From Astragalus membranaceus (Eukaryota > Streptophyta > Magnoliopsida > Fabales > Fabaceae), in the NCBI GenBank assembly GCA_039519185.1, contig CM076846.1, positions 153,498,406 to 153,562,405 of the forward strand: 64,000 bases of DNA, given 5' to 3'. Under the pieces are notes generated by a model. It ran no database searches. It had not been told where the DNA came from and saw nothing but the letters and a program-made list of their open reading frames with translations. Of the stretch, positions 46,530 to 58,500 are shown one piece after another; the stretch's first letter is position 1, and each line of letters begins with the position of its first letter. The position numbers and the translations under genes were made by a program.

Positions 46530-47775
46530 GTTGAGAAAAAGGGCGCCCTATTGGGCAACGCTCTTTAAGGAAGCGCTGCTTTTGGTTAAAACGCGTTGGA
46601 AATGGGCAGCGCTTTTTAAGGAAGCGCTGCTTTTGGTTAAAATGCGTTGGGGCAATGGGCAGCGCTTTTTAGGAAGTGCTGCCTATGGTGAATGCGTTGG
46701 GGGCGATGGGCAGCGCTTTTTAGGAAGCGCTGCCTATTGTGGAACGCGCTGGGGGCGATGGGCAGCGCTTTTTAGAAAGCGCTGCCTATGGTGGAACGCG
46801 TTGGGGCGATGGGCAGCGCTTTTTAAAAAGCGCTACTTATGCCCAAAACACGAAAATGAATGGGTAGCGCTTTTTAAAAAGCGCTACCCATCGCTCTAGT
46901 CAATAAAATTTCTCTCACTCACTCTCAAAATGAAGAGTTGCGAACCAGAAACCCTTACTTCTTCTTTTCTTCACTTCACTTCATCTTCTTCTTTTCTTGC
47001 ATTTTTTCTTTCACTGCTTCTGCTAGGATTTTTTTATTTCTTGATAAATCTTACAGATTCAACGTATACGAAGCCTCCAATAGTGATTAGAAGCACAGAT
47101 ACAAAGGTAATTACTTTGTGATTTTGCAACTGTTTTACAATTCCTCTTTGTAAAAACTCTAATTTCTCTCTGGGTTTGTTTCACATGTGACTGTTGCGTA
47201 TGAATGAGATGGTGAATGATTTCAAGATATTGAAACAACACACTCACAGGTTGTATTCCTCCCATTCTTTCTATTAGATCTGTTTTTCTTCTCTTTCTCT
47301 CTAATGAACAAACCCTAACTTGTTTGTTTTTCTTTTTCAAAGTAACCACACTCAGAAAATTAGAAGAAGAAAGAACTTGAAAGAGGAACAATAAACTTGA
47401 AGAATGAAATTGTTATCTGAAAAGTGTAAACAAAATTAGGTGAACAATAAACAATAAAGAAAAACAGATTTGAAAGAGGAACAATACACAAAAACAGGAA
47501 AAAGGAAAATAAACAAAATAAAAAAAATTAAAAAAAAATATACAATGGGCAGCGCTTTTGGCTGTAAGCGCTGCCTATAGGTGAACGCGCTGGGGCGATG
47601 GGCAGCGCTTTTTAGGAAGCGTTGCCTATAGGAGAACGCGTGGGGCGATGGGCAGCGCTTTTTAGGAAGCGCTGCCCATTGTGGGAGTGGAATCAGCAGC
47701 GCCAAGTTTAGCAGCGCTCAAAAGCGCTGCCCATAGCTAAAAAAAAACGTTGCCCATCCCCAAATCTGTTGTAGT
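46530..47775. mobile_element. Palindromic-repeat element, probably a decayed non-autonomous CACTA-like transposon
   Basis: At least six units of GGGCAGCGCTTTTTAGGAAG-type palindrome (AGCGCTTTTTAGGAAGCGCT) lie at 46590-46890 and more at 47545-47760. The right end is AAATCTGTTGTAGT, similar to CACTA termini (..TTGTAGTG), but the left terminus is not found, so the element is truncated or misassigned. Between the arrays, 46920-47430 is unique and encodes one short hydrophobic ORF (46930-47121) that I do not call. Confidence -1.
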
Positions 47776-48124
47776 CGACCCATAAATTCAGTTATTATAT
47801 CCTCTTTTTCTTTTTAGGTTGCACATACATTCTATTGTTAAATAAATTTTCTTCTCGTCAATCTGATTATAGAGAGGAGAAATTGAAAAAGGCATGCGAG
47901 AGGGAAAGAACTTAAATATGTATAGGAGAGACATACCCCATGCAAGCCAAAAAAAACTACAAACCTCAACGAGAGTTTACAAATCCATAATAGACATTTG
48001 CTCAAAAGTTATATGGGTGGTGTGCAGTTGATTTGCAAAACATTGAGGGCCTAGATAGCACAAAAGTATATGTTCTATAATTGATTCAAATACTGGTCAA
48101 AAGACAGTGCAAAATTAGAAACAA
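47776..48124. other. Intergenic, no gene seen
   Basis: No ORF or repeat recognised. It ends at the Helitron terminus. Confidence -1.
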
Positions 48125-49273
48125 CTAGCGCCGGAACCGTGTTTTGCACGGGGTCAAAGTTTTAACGAATACATAACTATTGTAATACTAAAATTTGTTG
48201 GATAGATTGAAAGTTATCACACAAATTAAACAGAATTAGAAACAATCACAAAATTAAAGGCAGAAACAAACTTTGCGTATTCAAACTTTACAAAATTTAT
48301 CACGAAATTAATTTTCATTCTTCACCAATATATCCGATTATTGAGGAACAAACTTCATGTATTTATAGATCTAATTTGTTTCCTAAATTTTAATGTACTC
48401 TTAAAAATGAAATTTTCAAAACACGCTGCTTAGCATCACACTTTACGTATTTTGTCACAAAATTATATTTTTTTTCACCTAACCAAATCGGTTATTGAGG
48501 CACAAACTTTGCATATTTCAATAGTTGAATTTTTTACGAACACTAAAGCATCAAAAAACACACTACTTAGCATCAGACTTTACATATTTTGTTTTGAATT
48601 TTTTTTCACTAAACTGATCACTGACGAAGAAACTTTGCGTATTCGAATAATTAAAAAAAAGTTTCGATATTGAGGAATGAACTTTGAGTATTTGAACGGT
48701 TATTTTTTTCGAACACTAAAGTATCTCAAAACACACTGCTTAGCATCATACTTAATAAATATGTTATAAATTTTTTTTCACCAAACAGATTACTGAGGAA
48801 CAAACTCTGCGTATTTGAACGGTTACTTTCAACAAATCAGTTATTGAGGAACAAACTTTGTGTATTTGAACAACTAATTTTTTTTCAAACTCTAAAGCAC
48901 CTCAAAACACAATGGCTAGCATCATACTTTACATAATTTATCATGAAATTAATTTTCATTTTTTACCAATCCGATTATCGAGTAACAAATTAAAGTTCAC
49001 GTATTTATAGATCTAACTTTTTTCATAAATTTTAATGTACTTTAAAAATGAAAATATGAAGAAAAAAAAAGAGGAGAGGTAGGGGGTGGGGGTGGGGGGA
49101 GGGTGGGAATGGCGCCAAATTGGAGGGAAGGGGAGTATTGGCGCCAACATTGGTGGGAGGGCCCACATCAATGCTGACGTCATTCTACCCCAAGATGTAA
49201 ATATAGAGAAAACAGCACAAAAATTTGATTTTTTTGTCCCTCATCAAATCATGAGACAAAAGTATTTATTAAT

Positions 49274-49300
<27 letters not shown>
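48125..49300 (-). mobile_element. Helitron (non-autonomous), minus strand
   Basis: On the minus strand the element ends with a hairpin CCGTG-CAAAA-CACGG (48151-48137), 11 nt, then CTAG (48128-48125) followed by T, the canonical Helitron 3' terminus. Inside are diverged tandem units of about 110-130 bp (48250-49060) containing TGAGGAACAAACTTTG..ACACACTGCTTAGCATCA. The opposite end lies in the TA-rich stretch near 49300 and is not exact. The GGGTGGGGGT-rich block at 49080-49180 has a counterpart in the Helitron at about 59140. Confidence -1.

Positions 49301-49310
<10 letters not shown>
49281..49310. repeat. TA microsatellite
   Basis: A run of about 15 TA units at the junction of the Helitron and LINE. 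Confidence -1.
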
Positions 49311-49315
<5 letters not shown>

Positions 49316-49532
49316 TTATGTAAGACGAAAGGGAAAATTGGTGAGGTGGCACTTAAAATTGATATTAGTAAGGCGTATGATAGGGGGGATTGGGGGTATT
49401 TGAAGGGGATGTTGTTGAAGTTGGGTTTTGATGAGCAATGGGTTCGGTGGATGACAATGTGTTTGGAAACTGTGAACTACTCAGTTATGGTAAATGGCGA
49501 GAAAGTAGGACCTATTACTCCAGGGAGATGAC

Positions 49533-52500
49533 CTATGAAGCCCCGATACTCTAAAATAGGTAAAGTATCCGTATCAGACACGTATCCGACACCGATACGT
49601 GTCGGATACGGCAGGATACGTACCCAGGAAGTATCCGTGAATTTATATTTATTTTTTAAATAGAAAAATACAAGATACGTTTTAGATACGTGAGAGACAC
49701 GTTACCGATACGGCGCGATCAGCGGATATGCAAGGAAAGGACCAGATACGCGCAGGTGGGATACCCACTCTGTTTTTTAAAACCCACGTTTGTTTAGTAT
49801 AAAAAATATATTTAATAATAAATTAATAAAATAAACACATTGAAAACGAAACCCTAATTTTAAAATTGGTTAGCAATTGAGCAATGAAAACCTGAGGAGA
49901 ACAGAAAACGAAAGAGAACGCTCTCTGAAAACGTGAAGAACAAAAACAAAACCTCCATCTTCAAACTTGCTCTTGCTGTGCAGAACCTCCATCGCCGGCG
50001 ACTAAGCACACGACCACCGCACAAGCCACCGCGCAAGCCACTCTCTGTTTCGTTGTTCCGTTTTTCTTCTCTTCAGGACGGGTGTGTACATCTCTGTTTC
50101 GCAAGCCACTATCTATATCTATTATGTTTCTCTTTTAATGATTGTATAGGTTTTGCTATTAACTATTATTGTTTGCTTTTAACAATTGTTTGGTTTCACA
50201 AGCCACTGTCTTTCTCTTTTAATGATTTGTTTGGTTTTGTTTCTAAGTTTAACTATAGTTTTTTTTCTTCTGTTTTTTTCCTTTTCAGTTTCACTATGGT
50301 TTTGTTTCACTATGGTTTTGCTTTTAACTATGGTTTTGTTTCTTCTCCTTTAATCGCTATTTGTTGTTTTTTTTCTTCTATTTTCCATTTGTTGATGGTC
50401 TGTTCAGTTTCAAACTTTTCTATTTGTTTGCTTTTAACCAGTATGAAAAATGCCTCCCGTGGAAGAAAGTATTTCAAGTCCATTCGCTTCAAAAGAACAT
50501 CAAGATGACCACGCTCCACTTTGGAAATTTGTCAAGATATCAGAAAAGAAAGATGAAGGAGGTGGCAACAAGGTTTGGACTTGCAACTTTTGTCAAAAAA
50601 TGGTGAAGAGTTCATATTCTAGAGTGAAAGCACACTTACTCAAACTACCCAGTTGTGGGGTTGCTGCTTGTCCTAAGGTTAGTGATGTTATTTTAGCTGA
50701 TTTAAATCGAATTTGTGAAGAGGCTAAGAATAGATTAAAGCCTAAAAGTGTTCCATTGCCTACTGAAAAATTGTGTCCAATACCACCAACAATACCACAA
50801 AAGAGAAGAAGAGCTGGTATAGAAAATGCTTTTAATTTAGATGAAAGGAACCATCTCAGAGCAATTATAGCAAGGATGTTTTATTCGGGGGGTTTATCAT
50901 TCCATCTTGCTAGGAATCCTTACTTTGTTAGTTCCTATTCATTTGCTGCCAATCACAACCTTAGTAGTTTTCTTCCACCTAGTTATAATGCTTTGAGAAC
51001 TAGTCTTTTGAAACAAGAGAGGTCTCATGTTGAGAGAATGCTTGAGCCTATCAAATCTTTATGGCCGATGAAAGGAGTTACATTGGTTTCTGATGGCTGG
51101 ACAGATGTGCAAAGGAGACCATTGATAAATTTCATGGCTATTAGTGAAGGAGGGCCTATGTTTTTGAAGGCGGTTGATGGTTCTGGGGACTATAAAGACA
51201 AGCACTACATGGCTAGCATAATAAAAGATGTGATCAAGGAGATAGGGCCATCAAATGTTGTTCAAATCATAACAGATAATGCTCCTGCTTGTAAGGCTGC
51301 AGGAATGTTGATTGAAGCTGAGTTCCCTAATATCTTTTGGACACCTTGTGTAGTTCATACATTGAATTTAGCATTGAAAAATATATGTGCAGCGAAGAAT
51401 ATTGAAGGTAATGATAGGGTTTTTAATGAATGTAATTGGATCACTGAGATAGTTGATGATGTTTCCTTTATCAAGACTTACATAATGACTCACTCGATGA
51501 GATTGGCCATCTTCAATGAATTTTCAACACTTAAACTTCTCTCTATTGGTGAAACCCGTTTCGCCTCAATGATAGTGATGCTAAAAAGGGTTAAGTTGTT
51601 GAAATGTGCTTTGCAAAGAATGGTTATCAGTGACCAATGGAATACATATAGGGATGACAATCAACAAAGAGCTGCACGTGTGAAAGAATTTGTTTTAAGT
51701 GATCTATGGTGGGATAAAATAGATTACATTCTTTCTTTCACGGATCCCATATATAGTATGCTTAGAGCATGTGACACAGATTCTTCCACTCTTCATTTGG
51801 TTTATGAAATGTGGGATTCCATGTTCGAGAAGGTAAAGACAACCATATATAGACAAGAGGGAAAGGAAGCAAGTGAAGAATCTACTTTCTATGATGTTGT
51901 CCATGCCGTTCTCAATTCTAGATGGGGCAAAAGTTCTACACCACTTCACTGCTTAGCACATTCATTGAATCCAAGGTAATTATTATTTTTGTATTACTAT
52001 TTGTCTTTCAATTATAATAGTCCTACTTTGAATTTTAATGCAATGTTTTTTATTTTATTTTATTTTAGATATTATTGTAGTGAGTGGCTTAGTCAAACTT
52101 CAAATATAGTTCCTCCTCATCAAGATGGTAACATTTCTAGAGAGAGGAATAAGTGTCTAAGAAGATATTTTGAAGATCATGAGGAGAGAACAAAAGTTTG
52201 TCTAGAATTCTCCGATTTCTCATCTTGTGGTGGTGATTTTGCTTCGTCTGATTCAATTGAAGATAGATGCACCTTAGATGCAAAAACATGGTGGGTGATG
52301 CATGGATCTTCTACCCCTTTACTCCAAAAGCTTGCATTAAAACTTCTTGTGCATCCTAGTTCTTCCTCATGCTGCGAGAGAAATTTGAGTACTTAATCTT
52401 TTATCCATTCTTTGAAGAGAAATAAAATGGATCCAAAAAGGGCACAAGATTTGGTTTATGTGCATACTAATCTTCGTCTTTTGTGTAGGAAAGATGAAGG

Positions 52501-53084
52501 ATATGGTAAAGGAGAGACAAGGTTGTGGGACATTAGTGGAGATGCACATGATCCACTTGATGGTGTTGGAATTGAATTAGCAGAAATGTCTCTTGATGAA
52601 CCAGAGTTGGAAGCTATGTTATTTCTTGATGATGGAAATGGATGGGAGGATAATGACACCGTTGGTGTTAAGTAGTGAATAGTAGGCAATTCTATAGAGC
52701 TTAAACTTCTTTTGGATATGACTTAATTCTGATGTTTTTTTTTGCTATATTCTAACTTGGGTAGTAAATTGTATATCTTTTGTGACATGTTCTTTGGAGA
52801 AAGAATATATTTTGAAATAGGTGGGGAAAAGAAATCTAACTATGCATACTTATTTTGATCACAAGTATATTTTTTGTAAAGTGATCATATCTATTGAATA
52901 TTATGAGCAATTGTCAATTAGTAAAGTGAAATACCTTTAGTTATGTTTTATTATTTTTAATTTTAATTTAATTTTTTATTGAAGTATCCCCGCCGTATCG
53001 TATCTTGATTTTCAAAATTTTCCCGTATCCACGTATCCATATCGCGTCGTATCCCATATCGTATCTTGTATCCGGGCTTCATAG
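49533..53084 (+). mobile_element. hAT transposon, 3552 bp, TSD GAGATGAC
   Basis: The termini CTATGAAGCCCCGATAC and, on the other strand, CTATGAAGCCCGGATAC form 17-bp inverted repeats with one mismatch. GAGATGAC lies at 49525-49532 and 53085-53092; joining the LINE across one copy restores its reading frame. Subterminal regions carry many GTATCC and GATACG repeats in both orientations, typical hAT transposase-binding sites. The element encodes one transposase (50450-52675, see separate entry). Confidence -1.
50450..52675 (+). pseudogene. hAT transposase, nearly intact, premature stop
   Basis: Exons 50450-51975 and 52069-52675 (CCAAG|GTAATT, TTTTAG|ATATTA; phase 2 closes to Arg). Domains: BED-type zinc finger (WTCNFCQKM..VKAHLLKLPSCG, about residues 43-75); DUF659-like region (TLVSDGWTDVQRRPLINFMA; IITDNAPACKAAG; WTPCVVHTLNLALKNI); and C-terminal dimerisation region (WWVMHGSSTPLLQKLALKLL). 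A stop TAA at 52394-52396 interrupts the dimerisation motif, and the Trp usually present in CCERNWS is Leu here. The frame then stays open to TAG at 52673-52675 (IHSLKRNKM, VYVHTNLRLL, acidic tail). Without the stop the product would be about 710 aa; as read it is 617 aa. Start chosen at the ATG leading directly into the BED-containing frame. The first 900 bp of the element would be 5'UTR and terminus. Confidence -1.
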
Positions 53085-55058
53085 GAGATGACTTAGGTAG
53101 GGTGACCCACTGTCCCCTTATCATTTTATCATATCTGTTGAGGGTCTTACTACTCTTCTCATGCGAGGGGAGGCTAGAGGAGACTTTCATGGTGCCAGGG
53201 TGTGTAGAGCGGCTCCTTCCCTCACATACCTCCTTTTTGTTGATGATTGTTTCTTGTTTTGCAGGTCCGATGAGGATGATAGTAGACATCTTAAGGAGAT
53301 CTTATCCATCTATAAGAGAGCTTCTGGGCAAGCTATTAATTTGCAGAAATCTGAGGTTTACTTTAGCATAAATACTTCTCAAGAGATGAGAGATGGAATC
53401 ACAGGAGAGCTGGGTATGTCAGAATGTTTTGGTACCGGTAAATACTTGGGACTACCGTCTATGATTGGAAGGAATAAGAAACAGATTTTGGGGTATCTGA
53501 GGGATCGAATGTGGAAGAGAATTCAAAGCTGGTCAGGGAAGCATATTTCGAAAGTCGGGAGAGAAACTAGTGAAGTCGGTTGCTCAAGCAAGTCCAACAT
53601 TGCATGAACATGTTCATGCTTCCGACATCATTAGGGGAGGAACTAGAAAGAATGTTGAACTCCTTTTGGTGGGGATCAAATAGTAGAGATCGCAAAGGTA
53701 TACGTTGGTTGAGTTGGGACAAGCTAACTATGAGGAAAGAATATGGAGGTACGGGCTTTCGTCATTTTCATGGCTTTAATATGGCAATGCTAGTGAAGCA
53801 AGCATGGAATATTGCAACACATGCAGATACTATAGTTTCTAGAGTCTTCAAAGCTAAATATTATCCGACTTGTGATTTTATGGGGGCCTGCTTGGGTCAC
53901 AATCTCAGTTTTGTTTGGCGTAGTATCATCACTTCCTGGGTGGTGGTCAATTTGGGGTCATGATGGAAAATAGGGAACGGAGAGTGCATATCGGTATGGC
54001 ATGATCTGTCGTTAAAAGGAGGGAATGATGCTTTTGTTCGGTCACCCATTGTTGCAATGGATGTCCAGTTGGAAGCTTAAGATCCCCCAAAAGAGTAAGT
54101 TGTTGTTATGGCGAGCTGCTAGAGGTTGTCTTCCGACTAGATGTAATTTACAAAGGAAACATGTTCCATGTGAATGGCATTGTCCAATGTGTGAAGGGAA
54201 CTCGGAAAATGAATGGCATATCTTTTTTGATTGTGAGCAAGCTGAAGCGATGTGGAGTGCATGCGGACTCATGCAGCAGATCCGTTCTGCGATGACTAGT
54301 TCAGAGAGTTTCATCGAGTGTTTGTTTACTTTGTTGCAGACGCTGGCTGAACCGTTGAGGAAGACTTTTGCTATGATGTGTTGGGCTATTTGGAAGCGGA
54401 GAAATGATAGAGTTTGGGAATGAGCAGTTCAACCAGTGGCATTATCAGTATGTAAAGCAATGGACTTGCTTCACGACTGGGTTGTTGCGCGTTCCAAATT
54501 GGATGCAGCTAGGCAACAAGCAACTAATTCACCCTCAATAGAGACTAGGTGGCAGAGACCTCCAATAGGAACGTACAAATGCAATGTAGCAGCTATACTT
54601 AATTCGGAGAATAAGTATGGAATAGGAATGGTGATCCGAACTGATTCAGGAGAATTTTATCGAGGAAAGACTATGTGGTTTCATGGCATTCCAACACCAC
54701 AAGAAGTAGAGGCAATGGGACTTTGGCAGGCTTCACTCTGGTTGAGGGACCTGGGACGACCGACAATCTCTATAGAGTTAGATTGTTTACAAGTAGTTAA
54801 TGGAGTGCAAGAAGACCCCAATACCAATTCGGAGTTTGGAACGCTAATCTGTTATTGTAGGAACCTTTTGACTCATTTCAAAGCTTTAAGGTTAGCTATG
54901 TTAGGAGGCAGGCTAATTGTGTCGTACACACTCTAGCGAGGGCGTCACGATTTTATGCTAACTCCAGTGTTCATGATTTGATTCCAACCTGTATTGAAAC
55001 TCTTATTAGTAATGAAATGATTTAAGTTTATTATTATCAAAAAAAATATTTTATGTAA

Positions 55059-55338
55059 ATAAAAAGTATAGAGAGTTGTGTCAAAAAAAAAAAACTAAAG
55101 ACCCAATTTGGTCTGTGACAATTTCCTCACGGGACAAATTGGTCTCTGACAATTTTTTCGGGACACATTAGTCTCTGACAGTTTGGGACACATTAATTTA
55201 TAGAGAGTTAAATTAAATTGAATTAAATATAATATTTTTTTTGACACAAATTAAATATAATATTTATAAAAGGTATTTTAGTAAAATTAGCATTATTTGA
55301 CTTATGTTGTCCACTATCCACCAAATAAGATATATAAT
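55059..55338. other. Short spacer with TGGTCTCTGACAATT repeats
   Basis: Three diverged units of the form GGGACAAATTGGTCTCTGACA at 55090-55200. No gene seen. Confidence -1.
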
Positions 55339-55580
55339 GTTAGGAAATAAGTGATAAAAGCAAGGAGAAATGTGAAGAAGATGAACAAGAACAAATATGG
55401 AATATGAGAGTTTTCCTTATACTCTTCAAGTGTGAGTTTACATAGGAGTGAACCCTATTTATAGGGTGAGAAAAGGTAAATGAAAGATCAATCTTAAAGT
55501 TCCACTAACAACCCATTACATCAAGGAAAGTGGAAATCTAATAGGAGTGGACATTCATTATCATATATTATTCATAATAC
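55339..55580 (-). repeat. 3' LTR of a decayed Ty1-copia element
   Basis: On the minus strand the LTR follows the polypurine tract CATCCAAGGGGGAGTATTA (about 55595-55577), contains TATAAATA (55463-55456) and ends CCTAACA (55339). The partner LTR is not in the window. Confidence -1.
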
Positions 55581-58500
55581 TCCCCCTTGGATGTCCATCG
55601 AGGATATGTCTCATTAAAATCTTACTAGAAAAAACCGAGTGGGATAAAAATTTAGTGAAGGAAAAAGAGTACAATATCCATTCAGTGGGAATTGCCTCGT
55701 TAAAAACATTTCCAGGAAAATCCAGTGGGACAAAACCATGGTAAAGGAAAAAAAAAGTGCAGTTTTTTCCCCTTGTTTGAAGTGTCGCTTAGGAATATGA
55801 ATTCCAACATCTGGAGCTTCTCCCTGAATGCATACAGAGCAATCTACTCCTCTCTATCCCTTTGATTTATCTTCTTTTAATGGAGCTTTGCGGCCAGTAT
55901 TATCTTTAGGACATCTTCCTTGACTTGTTGGCATTTGAGTATGAAATGAAGAAGCAGGAACCATAGATTGTTTTGGAGATCATAAAGATCTTTCAATGTC
56001 CCCACATGCAGACAATAGCTACCTGCGATCTGACTTGATCTAGATCAGAAAAATACTTTGTATCTGCATGGTTAATTTGGGTAACATATATAAAATGATT
56101 TATTCATTAGGATAGTCAAAAATGAAATATGCGTCCCACTTTGTTTTAATGCATTTTGGTTTGTAATGAACTATATTACTACTGATTATCACAAAATATT
56201 ACCATATCAAGGGATATGACATTTGGTAATATGCATGCATGCTTTCATAGTCTTCAGGATTAAGATATTTCATATATTTTTACCACACAATTCATGTACT
56301 CAATATAAATAATTTCTGCTGATCAATATGAGACTTTGTTTTTCAAAAGAATTTATTTGAATATATTTCTTTTAATCTGAATCCTTCTGGGATTTTCATG
56401 TAGAGGTCAACTACAGGTTCAACCTCAAAATCCATCAGATATAATTTGAGGTCATTCATCTAGAGCTCTTTCTTTGAACAATCTATAGTTTTTGGAAGCT
56501 CTTCAGGAGTTCCGATATTTATGTCATCAACATAGACATCAGTTATAGCAAATTCTTTTCCAAATATTTGCATAAAACTATATGGACAAATATTGTCATT
56601 TTTGTATCCCTCCTTTAGAATATAAATTTAGACAATTATACCATATGTGTTCAAATTATATTATCTCATTGATTCAATTTGAGTAATCATCTCGAGAATC
56701 CGAAAAGTGTGTATTGGAATATTAAATCCTTCAGGGATCTTCAAACAATTATGACTATCAAATGAGTCATACAAATAAGTCGTAGCAATAATCATCTTGT
56801 GAAAATTGAGCTCTTCATGCACTGTATACAAGGCTAATTAAGTACTGAAAAGTACTTGCATCCACCCTTGAGCAACATGTCGAGCTTTGTATCTCACAAT
56901 TTCACCATTCTTATCCTGTTTTTGCACAAAAACCCATTTTTATCCAATTGGTTTTACACCTTCAGGTGTTTGGACTACAAGTCCAAAAACTTTTGTAAAA
57001 CGAGTTTAATTCTGCTTCAATTTCATCTTTCAATTTTGGCCAATTCTCACTTTGCCTACATTCTTTAGTAGACTTTGGTTTATGATCCTCCCTATCATTC
57101 ATCACATTTAGCGCTATATTATATGTAAAAATATCGTCAACGTTGACTTCATTTCGATTCCATTGTATTTCATTATTGACATAATTCATTGAGATCTCTT
57201 TAATTGCAGAATTTTTCAGGTACCTGATCAGTTCTTCTGGAACTGAAATGTCAATTATGTCTGAATACTCTTTTAGAGTTTCTATATCCTCACTTGGACC
57301 ATCTTTTTTTTTAGCTCATTTTCTTGTTCGAGGATTTTTATCTTTGGAACCGATTGGTCTACCACACTTCAGGCGCGATTGAGATTCATTTTTGCAATAT
57401 TAGATTGTCCAACAGGGACATCCATTTTATTGGAGCATTAGCAGCTGATATGTATGATTTGGTCACACATTTGGATCAGTGAATGCATTTGATAGATGGT
57501 TTTCTAAGCTTTGCAAATGAATTATCTTTTGAACTTCTAGTTCACATTGTTTAGTTTGAGGATCAAAATGAGACAATGATAATTCATTCCAAATTGATCT
57601 ATTTTTTCAGCTGCTCATTGTCTCCCCCTACTGTTGAGAATTGTAATTCATCAAATGATAATCATCAAACTAGACTATAAACAAGTCTCCAATTATTGGC
57701 TCAAAATACCTTATTATACATGGAGATTTATATCCAATATATATTCCCAAAATTCTTTGAGAACCCATCATAGTGCATTATGAATGGAGAGATTGGAACA
57801 TACATTGCACATCCAAAAATATCTAAGATGGGAAATATTAGGTTCGTGACCAAAGACCAAATGTGAAGGGGAAGAGTTGTGATAACTTGTTGGCTTGATG
57901 CGAATCAATGTTACAACATGCATAATTGCATTTTCCCAAGTAGAAATTGGAAGTTCTTATCTCATAAGTATTGGTCATATAATCAACTTTAGACGTCTAA
58001 AGAATGGTTCTTCAAGACCATTTTATGAAAGAATGTATGCTACATGAAGTCCAGTATCAATTCTAATCGACATACAATACTTATCAGATGCTTTCAGGGT
58101 AATTCCCATAATGACCTCTTACTCAAATTAGTTGAGCAAAGAATCTCACAAACTTCCGGTTGTAAGTTGACGAATCACAAATATCTAAATGGTCCATGTG
58201 ATTAGTGTACTCGTTTACAAATATCACCTTATATAAGTTCTAAAAAGACGAGAGGCTTATTCTCTCAAATTGCCAATTTTCTTTGGGAACTAGTGAACAC
58301 AAAAATTAGTAGATTGAAGAAACTACTGGCTCTTCAATACAGGTTCACATAGAAATTTTAACCATTTTTTGCATCATAATATACTCGGGATGGCCCAACC
58401 GATCTTGCTAACAACAAAATTATTATGTAAACTTTTAGTTTACAACAACATGTGGTTCAATTTCACATATATAAGTGTAATACAAATCAGACAACTTTTT

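Larger units (their letters stand above)
49346..54936 (+). pseudogene. LINE reverse transcriptase / RNase H pseudogene
   Basis: Reading frame pieces: 49346-49532, 53093-53580, 53580-53963, 54025-54423 and 54436-54936. Lesions seen: the 3.55 kb hAT insertion; an in-frame TAG at 53098-53100 where the conserved GLRQGDP motif has Gln (CAG to TAG by one change); frameshifts near 53578 and 53960; a stop at 54421-54423; and a further shift near 54895. In the RNase H part the first catalytic Asp appears absent (YKCNVAAILN where CN-D-A is usual). The product is dead. Confidence -1.
49313..55058 (+). mobile_element. LINE (L1-type), 5'-truncated, split by a hAT transposon
   Basis: The 11-bp TSD ATTTTATGTAA is at 49313-49323 and 55048-55058. 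49324-49532 encodes the RT start (ALKIDISKAYDRGDW, motif A Asp). After the hAT insertion, 53093 on continues with GDPLSPYHF, LLFVDDCFLF (RT catalytic FVDD), GTGKYLGLPSMIGR and LNSFWWG. A zinc-finger RVT region follows (CPMCEGNSENEWHIFFDC, 54181-54235), then an RNase H domain (54560-54930) and the tail HTLARASRFYANSSVHDLIP with a short A run. Confidence -1.

Noticed and set aside
49933..50508. 191-aa Phe/Ser-rich ORF before the hAT transposase
   Set aside because: Overlaps the transposase start in another frame, low complexity; better explained as 5'UTR of the transposon.
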